NCBI RefSeq assembly: GCF_000719865.1
Contig: NZ_JOID01000002.1
Coordinates: 230,455-294,454 of the forward strand
Origin: Streptomyces albus subsp. albus
GTDB lineage: Bacteria > Actinomycetota > Actinomycetes > Streptomycetales > Streptomycetaceae
DNA: 64,000 nt
Reading direction: 5' to 3'
The position numbers and the translations under genes are program-made. Under the pieces are notes generated by a model, which was not told where the DNA came from, did no database searches, and saw only the letters and a list, made by a program, of their open reading frames with translations. Numbering within the stretch: position 1 is the stretch's first letter; every line of letters begins with the position of its first letter. Positions 19,206-26,290 of the stretch are shown here, in pieces.

Positions 19206-22025
19206 ATGACCCGACACGACGCCGGCACCCGGCCCGCCGCGAAGCCCGCCAAGCCCGCGAAGCCCGCCAAGCCCGCGAAGACCGACCAGTCCGCCCAGCC
19301 GGCCCCCGCCGGCGGCGCGGTCACCGGCCCGGCCTCCGGCGGCGCGGCGGACAGCGGCCCGGCTGGCGGCGGCGCGGCGGGGAGCGGCGCGGCAACCGGC
19401 AGCGGAGCAGGCGAACGCACCTCCGCTGTCGACGCATTGGTGGCGAACGGCCTCAAGGCCCTCGCCGCCTACGAATACCTGACCCAGGAGCAGATCGACC
19501 ACATCGTCGCCAAGGCGTCGGTCGCCGCCCTGGACAAGCACACCCAGCTCGCGCGGATGGCCGTCGAGGAGACCGGCCGCGGTGTCTTCGAGGACAAGGC
19601 CGCGAAGAACATGTTCGCGTGCGAGCACGTCACCCACAGCATGGCCAAGACCAAGACCGTGGGCGTCATCAGCCGCGACGACATCGAGGACCTCGTCGAG
19701 ATCGCCGAGCCGGTGGGCGTGGTCGCGGCCGTCACCCCCGTCACCAACCCGACCTCCACCACCATCTTCAAGGCGCTCCTCGCGCTGAAGACCCGCAACC
19801 CGGTGGTCTTCGCCTTCCACCCCAGCGCCCAGCGGTGCAGCGCCGAGGCGGCGCGCGTTGTGCGGGACGCCGCGGTGGCGGCGGGGGCACCGGAGCACTG
19901 CGTGCAGTGGATCGAGAAGCCGTCCATCGAGGGCACCGCCGCGCTGATGCACCACGACGGCGTCGCGATGATCCTGGCCACCGGCGGCAACAGCATGGTC
20001 AAGGCGGCCTACTCGGCCGGCAAGCCCGCGCTGGGCGTCGGCGCCGGCAACGTCCCCGCCTACGTGCACCGCAGCGCCGTGCTCCGCCGGGCCGTCAACG
20101 ACATCGTCCTGTCCAAGGCGTTCGACAACGGCATGATCTGCGCCTCCGAGCAGGCCGTCATCCTCGACGAGGAGATCTACGAGGCCGCGCTCGCGGAGTT
20201 CGCGAAGCTGCACGCCCACCGGGCCACCGCCGAGGAGAAGCGGAAGCTGGAAGCGTTCCTCTTCCCCACCGGCGCCGACGGCGGCGAGGGCTGCGAGGCC
20301 AAGGTCAACCCGGCCGTCGTGGGCCAGAGCCCCGCCTGGATCGCCGAGCGGGCCGGCTTCACCGTGCCGCCGGAGACCTCGATCATCCTCGTCGAGACCG
20401 ACCACGTCGGCGCCGACGAGCCGCTGACCCGCGAGAAGCTCTGCCCCGTGCTGGCCGTGCTGCGCGCCGGCTCCGCCGACGAGGGCTTCGACCTGGCGGC
20501 GGCGATGGTCGCCTTCCACGGCCAGGGCCACAGCGCCGTCATCCACGCAGCCGACGAGGAGCTGGCCGAGGCGTACGGCCGCCGGATGAAGACCGTCCGC
20601 GTCATCGTCAACGCGCCCTCCTCGCACGGCGCCATCGGCGGCATCTACAACAGCCTGCTGCCGTCGCTGACCCTGGGCTGCGGCTCCTGGGGTTCGACCT
20701 CCGTCTCGAACAACGTCTCGGCCGCCAACCTCCTCAACATCAAGCGCATGAGCACCCGTCACAACAACCTGCAGTGGTTCAAGGTGCCGCCGAAGATCTA
20801 CTTCGAGCCGCAGGCCATCCGCTACCTGGCCTCCATGCCGGACGTCCACCGGATCACCGTCGTCACCGACGCCACCATGACCCGCCTCGGCTACGTCGAC
20901 CGGATCAACCGCGTCCTCCAGCGCCGGCCGCAGCCGGTCACCGTCCAGGTCATCGACGACGTCGAACCCGAGCCGAGCATCGACTCCGTGCAGCGCGGCG
21001 CCGCCCTGATGCGGGACTTCAAGCCGGACACCATCATCGCCCTGGGCGGCGGCTCCCCGATGGACGCGGCCAAGGTGATGTGGCTGCTCTACGAGCAGCC
21101 GGACATCGACTTCGCCGACATGCGGCAGAAGTTCTCCGACATCCGCAAGCGGGCCTTCCGCTTCCCGGTCCTCGGCGAGCGCGCCCGCCTGGTGTGCGTG
21201 CCGACCACCTCCGGGACCGGCGCGGAGGTCACCCCGTTCGCCGTCATCTCCGATCCGGCGACCGGCCGCAAGTACCCGCTGGCCGACTACGCGCTGACCC
21301 CCAGCGTCGCCATCGTCGACCCGCTGCTCACCGCCGACCTGCCGCCGGCCCTCGCCGCCGACAGCGGCTTCGACGCCCTCACCCACGCCACCGAGGCCTA
21401 TGTCTCCGTCTACGCCAACGACTTCACCGACGGCCCCGCCCTGCACGCCATCAAGCTCATCTTCGAGAACCTCGAACAGGCCGTGAACAACCGGGCCGCC
21501 AGCCCGGAGGCGCGGGAGCGGGTGCACAACGCCGGCACCATCGCCGGCATGGCGTTCGGCAACGCCTTCCTCGGCATCGTCCACGCCATGGCGCACACCC
21601 TGGGTGCCACCTTCCACGTCGCCCACGGCCGCACCAACGCGATCCTGCTGCCGCACGTCATCCGCTACAACGGCACCGTGCCGACCAAGCTCACCAGCTG
21701 GCCCAAGTACGAGAGCTACCGGGCACCGGAGCGCTTCCAGGAGATCGCCCGCGCCCTGGGCCTGCCGGCCGCCACCCCCGCCGAGGGCGTCGAGTCCTAC
21801 GCCGCCGCGGTCGAGCGGCTGCGCGACGCGGCCGGCATCGAACCGTCCTTCAAGGCCGCCGGCGTCGACGAGACCGCCTTCCTGGAGGCCCTGCCGCAGC
21901 AGGCGCTCAACGCCTACGAGGACCAGTGCGCACCGGCCAACCCGCGCATGCCGATGCTCGACGACATGCAGGCCATCATGCGCGCCGCCTACTACGGCGA
22001 CCGGGTCGTCCCGGACGCCGGATAA
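19206..22025 (+). CDS. adhE: Bifunctional acetaldehyde-CoA/alcohol dehydrogenase (AdhE)
   Basis: A 939-residue fermentative enzyme reducing acetyl-CoA to ethanol via acetaldehyde. An unusual 75-residue Ala/Pro/Gly-rich N-terminal extension (AKPAKPAKPAK repeats) precedes the aldehyde dehydrogenase domain. That domain carries its catalytic Cys in 'FDNGMICASEQAVI' and 'GAGNVPAYVH'. The iron-dependent alcohol dehydrogenase domain follows, with 'ALGGGSPMDAAKVMWL' and the metal-binding 'GIVHAMAHTLGATFHVAHGRTNAILLPHVI'. GGAGG lies 9 nt before the ATG at 19206. AdhE in an obligate-aerobic-type actinomycete, inside a stress cluster, indicates survival fermentation. Confidence 0.96.
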   Translation: MTRHDAGTRPAAKPAKPAKPAKPAKTDQSAQPAPAGGAVTGPASGGAADSGPAGGGAAGSGAATGSGAGERTSAVDALVANGLKALAAYEYLTQEQIDHIVAKASVAALDKHTQLARMAVEETGRGVFEDKAAKNMFACEHVTHSMAKTKTVGVISRDDIEDLVEIAEPVGVVAAVTPVTNPTSTTIFKALLALKTRNPVVFAFHPSAQRCSAEAARVVRDAAVAAGAPEHCVQWIEKPSIEGTAALMHHDGVAMILATGGNSMVKAAYSAGKPALGVGAGNVPAYVHRSAVLRRAVNDIVLSKAFDNGMICASEQAVILDEEIYEAALAEFAKLHAHRATAEEKRKLEAFLFPTGADGGEGCEAKVNPAVVGQSPAWIAERAGFTVPPETSIILVETDHVGADEPLTREKLCPVLAVLRAGSADEGFDLAAAMVAFHGQGHSAVIHAADEELAEAYGRRMKTVRVIVNAPSSHGAIGGIYNSLLPSLTLGCGSWGSTSVSNNVSAANLLNIKRMSTRHNNLQWFKVPPKIYFEPQAIRYLASMPDVHRITVVTDATMTRLGYVDRINRVLQRRPQPVTVQVIDDVEPEPSIDSVQRGAALMRDFKPDTIIALGGGSPMDAAKVMWLLYEQPDIDFADMRQKFSDIRKRAFRFPVLGERARLVCVPTTSGTGAEVTPFAVISDPATGRKYPLADYALTPSVAIVDPLLTADLPPALAADSGFDALTHATEAYVSVYANDFTDGPALHAIKLIFENLEQAVNNRAASPEARERVHNAGTIAGMAFGNAFLGIVHAMAHTLGATFHVAHGRTNAILLPHVIRYNGTVPTKLTSWPKYESYRAPERFQEIARALGLPAATPAEGVESYAAAVERLRDAAGIEPSFKAAGVDETAFLEALPQQALNAYEDQCAPANPRMPMLDDMQAIMRAAYYGDRVVPDAG

Positions 22026-22038
22026 CCCCGGGCGGCCC

Positions 22039-22068
22039 GGCCGGGGACGGCGCCGTCCGCCCCCGGCC
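22039..22068 (+). terminator. adhE: Terminator hairpin after adhE
   Basis: An imperfect GC-rich inverted repeat, GGCCGGGGACGG paired with CCGTCCGCCCCCGGCC, starting 14 nt after the adhE stop. It overlaps the start of the next promoter region. Confidence 0.5.
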
Positions 22069-22084
22069 GGGACCGGCCGGACCG
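22069..22084. promoter_or_regulatory. Weaker Dos/Osd-type box upstream of second usp
   Basis: GGGACCGGCCGGACCG keeps the left arm and the CGG of the right arm of the cluster motif but has A where Y is expected. It lies 74 nt before the usp ATG at 22158. Confidence 0.35.
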
Positions 22085-22157
22085 CACAACAGCACAACGG
22101 AACAGCCGCACGACTGCCGCACCGGCGGCACCGTATTGATCACTCGGGAGGAACGTC

Positions 22158-23057
22158 ATGACCGCCACCGGCAAGAACGAAGACATCCGCGGCCGCGTCG
22201 TCGTCGGCTTCGACGGCTCGGAGCCGTCGTACCGCGCCCTCGACCGCGCCGCCGAGGAGGCCGTCCGGCGCGACACCGCGCTGGAGGTCCTGTGCGGCTG
22301 GCCGTGGAACCCGCCGCCGCTGGCCGGCGAGACCCCGCACGAGCCGCCGACGCTCGCCGAGGAGACCCAGGCCATGGTCGGCCAGGCGGTCGAGAAGGTC
22401 CGCGCGGCCCACCCCGGGCTGGAGGTCATACCCGTGACCACCAGCGAGGCCGCCGTCCCGGCCCTGGTGCGGCACAGCGAGACCGCCGCGCTGACGGTGC
22501 TCGGCACCCGCGGCCACGGCGGTTTCGCCGGACTGCTGCTCGGCTCGGTCAGCCTCCGCGTCGCCGCGCACTGCGCGAGCCCGCTGATGGTCGTCCGCGG
22601 CGAGGCCGACGGCAGCGACGGGCGCGGCACCGTGGTCGTCGGCGTGGAGTCCGACCAGGACGGCGCCGCGGTGCGCTTCGGCTTCGAGGAGGCGTCCCGG
22701 CGCGGAGCCCGGCTGCGGGCCCTGCACGCCTGGCTGTACCCGCCGCTGCCGGCCGGCGCCTACATGGGCGCCTTCGACGTACTGCCGAAGGAGGGCGAGG
22801 AGCTCCGCAAGGAGGCCGAGGCCCTGCCCCGTTACGAGGTGGCGCCGTTCCGGGAGGAGTTCCCGGACGTGGAGGTCATCGCGGACCACGAGTGCAACGC
22901 GGCGGCCCCCGCGCTGGTCGAGGCCAGCCGCACGGCCGACGTGATCGTGCTGGCCACCCACCGGACGCACCGGCACCTCGGGCTGCAGCTCGGCCCGGTC
23001 ACCCAGGCGGTGCTGCACCACGCCCACTGCCCGGTCGTCCTGGTCCCGACCGACTGA
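22158..23057 (+). CDS. Universal stress protein, tandem UspA domains (second copy)
   Basis: A 299-residue protein. Domain one: 'RVVVGFDGSEPSYRALDRAAEEA' to 'LTVLGTRGHGGFAGLLLGSVSLRVAAHCASPLMVV', with the G-x2-G-x9-G-S ATP motif. Domain two: 'TVVVGVESDQDGAAVRFGFEEASRRG' to 'VIVLATHRTHRHLGLQLGPVTQAVLHHAHCPVVLV', where the ATP-binding glycines are partly lost. GGGAGG precedes the ATG at 22158. Co-oriented with adhE and likely under the same stress control. Confidence 0.93.
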   Translation: MTATGKNEDIRGRVVVGFDGSEPSYRALDRAAEEAVRRDTALEVLCGWPWNPPPLAGETPHEPPTLAEETQAMVGQAVEKVRAAHPGLEVIPVTTSEAAVPALVRHSETAALTVLGTRGHGGFAGLLLGSVSLRVAAHCASPLMVVRGEADGSDGRGTVVVGVESDQDGAAVRFGFEEASRRGARLRALHAWLYPPLPAGAYMGAFDVLPKEGEELRKEAEALPRYEVAPFREEFPDVEVIADHECNAAAPALVEASRTADVIVLATHRTHRHLGLQLGPVTQAVLHHAHCPVVLVPTD

Positions 23058-23176
23058 CACCCCGGCGGGGGACACCCCGGACCCACGGAAAGGAGCGCAT
23101 GACGGAAGGGAAGAACGGGCATCCGAACCGCGAGGCGGGCAGCGGTGGTCATCGTCACCGCGCCCGACCGCGCACC

Positions 23177-23207
23177 ACGGCCGCCGTGCCCCGCGCACGG
23201 CGGCCGT
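23177..23207. terminator. Terminator hairpin between usp and convergent gene
   Basis: A perfect 13-bp stem (ACGGCCGCCGTGC / GCACGGCGGCCGT) with a 5-nt loop, between the usp stop (23057, plus) and the end of the minus-strand gene at 23302. Probably bidirectional. Confidence 0.65.
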
Positions 23208-23301
23208 AGCCGTGCCGGCGGCGGAACGGGTGCCGCGCCTTCGTCCGGCGGGCCGTGAACGGGCAGGCGCCGCGCCGTCCCGGCCGTGAGCGGTTCCGTC
23301 T

Positions 23302-23739
23302 TCAGTGCCCGGCCGGCTCCGGCTGTTCCGAGCGGTCGGACCAGTCGGTCCCCGTCCCGGCCGCCGGGGTCTCGGCCGCCGAGGACCCGGCCGCGGGGGT
23401 GCCGGTGGAGGCGCCGGCCTCCGCGGGCGCGTTCTCCGGGGCTCCGGTCCCGTCCGTCGCGTCGTCGTGGCCCCGCTCCGACTCCGGAGCGCGGTCCGGG
23501 GCGCTCGTCCGGGCGCTCTCCCGGGCACGCTCGCGAGAGGCGTCGCCGTGCTCCGTCCGCCCCTGCTCCGTCCGCCCGTGCTCCCTCGCTCCGCGGGCCG
23601 GCCGCAGATCGCTCCAGTCCAGCGCGGCGCTCGCGGCGCGCTGCGTCTCCCGGGCGGCGTCCCGGGTCGCGGCGAGCACGTCGCCGTGCTCCTCGACGAG
23701 GAGCTGGTAGATCGGGGGGTTCGCGGTTGCCGTGGCCAC
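23302..23739 (-). CDS. Hypothetical low-complexity protein in the stress cluster
   Basis: A 145-residue protein starting (V)ATATANPPIYQLLVEEHGDVLAATRDAARETQRAASAALDW. The first 50 residues look folded and helical; the rest is a disordered, charged Ala/Glu/Arg/Gly-rich region with an EHGRTEQGRTEHG repeat and a Thr/Ala/Gly tail. GAAGG lies about 8 nt before the GTG at 23739. Convergent with usp. Function unrecognised. Confidence 0.65.
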   Translation of the reverse strand: MATATANPPIYQLLVEEHGDVLAATRDAARETQRAASAALDWSDLRPARGAREHGRTEQGRTEHGDASRERARESARTSAPDRAPESERGHDDATDGTGAPENAPAEAGASTGTPAAGSSAAETPAAGTGTDWSDRSEQPEPAGH

Positions 23740-24036
23740 GGTGTTCTTCCTTCGCTGTCGACGAGGGTGCGGTGCGGCCGGTGAGGCGCGGACCGGTCGG
23801 CGGTCCGGCCGCGGTGGGCCGAGAGCGCGCGTACCCGTGGCCCGAGCGGGCATGCCACGTCCGCATCCCCGTACCCCCGCACCGTCCGGGTCATGTGTCC
23901 AACTCGCCTGTGCCGCCGCCCGATACGGCTCGCCGTGAGACGTGTCACAGAGCGGCCGGACGGGGCGGACGGGGCGGACGCACCCACGCCGCCGCGCGGA
24001 ACCGGGGGAGAGGACGGGAAGAAGCGGCACGTCGCG

Positions 24037-24291
24037 ATGCGACGCCACAACAGCACCACCCTGCCCCGCATCCGCGCCGAGTCCCCGGCCTCCGATCTGC
24101 ACCACCCGGAGACCGCGGCCGCCGACCAGGCGGAGCACACGGGCCGCCGGGACCTGCTCGACGCCGGGGAAGGCACGGGCGGCACCGGGCTCCGGTCCCC
24201 GACCGGCCCCGGGCCGGTCCGCCCCGCGGCGCCGCGCCCCGATCCGGTGGACATGTCGTGTTTGGCCGGGAACCCCACGGTTACGCCGTAA
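24037..24291 (+). CDS. Small hypothetical protein (uncertain)
   Basis: An 84-codon frame starting MRRHNSTTLPRIRAESPASDLHHPETAAADQAEHTGRRDLLDAGEG. It has strong third-position GC bias over most of its length. No clear ribosome binding site precedes the ATG at 24037 and the C-terminal third is Pro/Arg-rich, so it may be spurious. It lies 40 nt before the SPW gene. Confidence 0.35.
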   Translation: MRRHNSTTLPRIRAESPASDLHHPETAAADQAEHTGRRDLLDAGEGTGGTGLRSPTGPGPVRPAAPRPDPVDMSCLAGNPTVTP

Positions 24292-24331
24292 GCAGTAGGC
24301 ACTTCAGACGAAAGGGAAGGAGGGGTTCCAG

Positions 24332-24772
24332 GTGACCGCACAGACATCGTCGAGCATCGCCCAGCACCCCGACATCATGGCCCTGCAGGCCCAGTCCGAA
24401 CGGGCGGTGGCCTCACCGGCCGCCCAGGCGGTCGAGGCCCTGAGCCTGCTGACCGGTCTCTTCATCGCCGCCTCGCCCTGGATCGTCGGATTCAGCGGCC
24501 TGACGGCGCTGGCGGTGACCAACCTCATCGCGGGTCTGGCCTTCGTCCTCCTGGCGCGCGGCATGGGCGGCGACGCCTACGACCGCACGCACGGCATGAG
24601 CTGGGCCATGGCCGGTATCGGTCTGTGGACGATCGTCGCACCCTGGGTCGTCGTCGGGGACGTGTCGACGACCAGGACCCTGTGGACCAACATCATCGCC
24701 GGTGGCGTCGCGACACTTCTGGCCTTTGCCACCGCGGCCATGGCGGGAGGCGGTCGGCGACAGCGCACGTGA
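24332..24772 (+). CDS. SPW repeat-containing membrane protein
   Basis: A 146-residue membrane protein with two repeats, each holding a membrane helix and a Ser-Pro-Trp-like signature: 'LTGLFIAASPWIVGFSGLTALAVTNLIAGLAFVLLA' and 'AGIGLWTIVAPWVVVGDVSTTRTLWTNIIAGGVATLLAFATAAMA'. The second has APW in place of SPW. A GTG start at 24332 follows GGAAGGAGG by 8 nt. SPW proteins are of unknown function and common near stress genes in actinomycetes. Confidence 0.88.
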   Translation: MTAQTSSSIAQHPDIMALQAQSERAVASPAAQAVEALSLLTGLFIAASPWIVGFSGLTALAVTNLIAGLAFVLLARGMGGDAYDRTHGMSWAMAGIGLWTIVAPWVVVGDVSTTRTLWTNIIAGGVATLLAFATAAMAGGGRRQRT

Positions 24773-24850
24773 GCGGACCGGCGGCCTGATCGGCGCCGGG
24801 TCCCCGGCCCGCGCCGGGCCCCTTCCCGATCGACCGGATCGCACACCTGA

Positions 24851-24877
24851 GGGCGTGGCGCCTGCGGCGTCACGCCC
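24851..24877 (+). terminator. Terminator hairpin after the SPW gene
   Basis: A 12-bp stem with one mismatch (GGGCGTGGCGCC / GGCGTCACGCCC) and a 3-nt loop, followed by CTTTCG. It is 79 nt after the SPW stop. Confidence 0.6.
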
Positions 24878-25038
24878 TTTCGCGGCTCACCGCGACTCGT
24901 CCGTCTGGCCGCGACCGGCTGGCCGGAGGGCCCGGCGGACGAGAGCTTGGAGGGCGAGGACGTGCCGCGGTGCGGGCCGGAGGGCCCGGGGAGCCGGTGC
25001 GCACGGACGCCGGAAGGGTGAGAGGGCGGCACGGGCCG

Positions 25039-26172
25039 ATGAGCGACAGCAACGGTGAGGACGTCTGGGAGCGCCTCCGCCGCACCGGGCTGTTCGGCTG
25101 GGCACCGTGGGTCGTGCCCTACGGGCTGATCCTCGCCGGGGTCGTCATCAATACGGTGGTGCCGCGCGGTACCACGGTCGCCGCCACCTTTGCCGCCGCG
25201 CCGCTGGCGGCCGCAGCACTGTGGACCCTGCGCGGCACGCTGGCCGTATCGGCCGTCGCGCTGGCGGCGATGTCGGTGTTCGTCTTCTGGTGGGACAGGC
25301 TGAGCACGGTCGAGGCGCTGGTCCGGCTGGCCACGGTCGTGTTCGTGGGCCTGCTGTCCGTGGTCGTCAACAGCGCCCTGCGGCACAGCGTCATACGGCT
25401 CTCCTCGGCCCGCCGGATCGCCGAGGCGGCCCAGATCGCCGTCCTGCCGTCACCGCCGGCCCGGATCGGTGACCTGTCCGTAGCGGTGCGCTACGAGGCC
25501 GCGTACGCGGGCGCCCGCATCGGTGGTGACCTGTACGCGGTGCAGAGCACCCCGCACGGGGTCCGGATGCTCGTGGGCGACGTCCGCGGCAAGGGGCTGT
25601 CGGCCGTGGACGCCGTGACCGTCGTGCTCGGCGCCTTCCGGGAGGCGTCGGAGCGGGTGCCGGATCTGGGGGAGGTCGCGGACTGGATCGAGAACGCGCT
25701 GCGCCGGGAGGCCGACCAGCGGGCCGGGGCGGAGGAGAGCGAGGGGTTCGTGACGGGCGTCCTCGCCGAGGTCCCGGCCGGCGAGCCGGACCGGCTGCGG
25801 ATCGTCAACCGCGGCCACCCTCCGCCCGTGCTGCTCCTGGCCGACGGGTCCGTACGGCCGGTGGAGCCGGGGTCGTACGCGCTGCCGCTGGGCCTGGCGG
25901 CCCTGAGCGAGGAGCCGCAGGCGGGCGGGACCGTGGTGTCCTTCCCGCCCGCCGCCACGCTGCTGCTCTACACGGACGGGGTCACCGAGGCGCGGAACTC
26001 CGAGGGGGTCTTCTACGACCCGGTGGCCCGGCTGAACGGCCGCCGTTTCCCGGGGCCGCCGGCCCTCCTCGACGCACTGCTCGAAGACGTCGACGCGCAC
26101 ACGGGCGGCCGGACGGTCGACGACATGGCCCTGCTGGCCGTCTCCCGCGACCCTCCCGGGAACTCGGCCTGA
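25039..26172 (+). CDS. Membrane-anchored SpoIIE/PP2C-type protein phosphatase
   Basis: A 377-residue protein. About four hydrophobic segments occupy the first 120 residues ('WVVPYGLILAGVVINTVV', 'TFAAAPLAAAALWTL', 'LAVSAVALAAMSVFVFWW', 'LATVVFVGLLSVVVNSAL'). A PP2C phosphatase domain follows: 'YAGARIGGDLYAV', 'MLVGDVRGKGLSAVDAV', 'VNRGHPPPVLLLA', 'TLLLYTDGVTEARN', 'DDMALLAV', with the usual metal-binding aspartates. Such enzymes dephosphorylate anti-anti-sigma factors; the target here is not encoded nearby. The ATG at 25039 is the most likely start. Confidence 0.9.
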   Translation: MSDSNGEDVWERLRRTGLFGWAPWVVPYGLILAGVVINTVVPRGTTVAATFAAAPLAAAALWTLRGTLAVSAVALAAMSVFVFWWDRLSTVEALVRLATVVFVGLLSVVVNSALRHSVIRLSSARRIAEAAQIAVLPSPPARIGDLSVAVRYEAAYAGARIGGDLYAVQSTPHGVRMLVGDVRGKGLSAVDAVTVVLGAFREASERVPDLGEVADWIENALRREADQRAGAEESEGFVTGVLAEVPAGEPDRLRIVNRGHPPPVLLLADGSVRPVEPGSYALPLGLAALSEEPQAGGTVVSFPPAATLLLYTDGVTEARNSEGVFYDPVARLNGRRFPGPPALLDALLEDVDAHTGGRTVDDMALLAVSRDPPGNSA

Positions 26173-26189
26173 CGGGCACGGCACAGGCG

Positions 26190-26276
26190 CGGGCCGCCGG
26201 TCCCGGACCGGTCATGAGGACGTTCCGAGCATTCTGCTCACTGCTCGTCCTCATGACGGCCGGAACCGGCGGCCCG
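26190..26276. terminator. Long imperfect inverted repeat between convergent genes
   Basis: Arms 26190-26222 and 26246-26276 share GGGCCGCCGGT, a CCGG core and TCATGAGGACG. The 23-nt centre contains GAGCA/TGCTC, which can extend the stem around a small bulge. It lies between the phosphatase (plus) and the amidase (minus), so a bidirectional terminator is likely. The low-GC TCATGAGGACG block is unusual for a simple terminator stem. Confidence 0.7.
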
Positions 26277-26290
26277 GAGTCGCCGCTGCC

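Noticed and set aside
23099..23209. A 36-codon frame with a good AAAGGAG site after the second usp
   Set aside because: Its stop lies inside the 13-bp terminator hairpin, codon bias is weak, and the product is basic and low-complexity. It is more likely incidental sequence in the 3' region.
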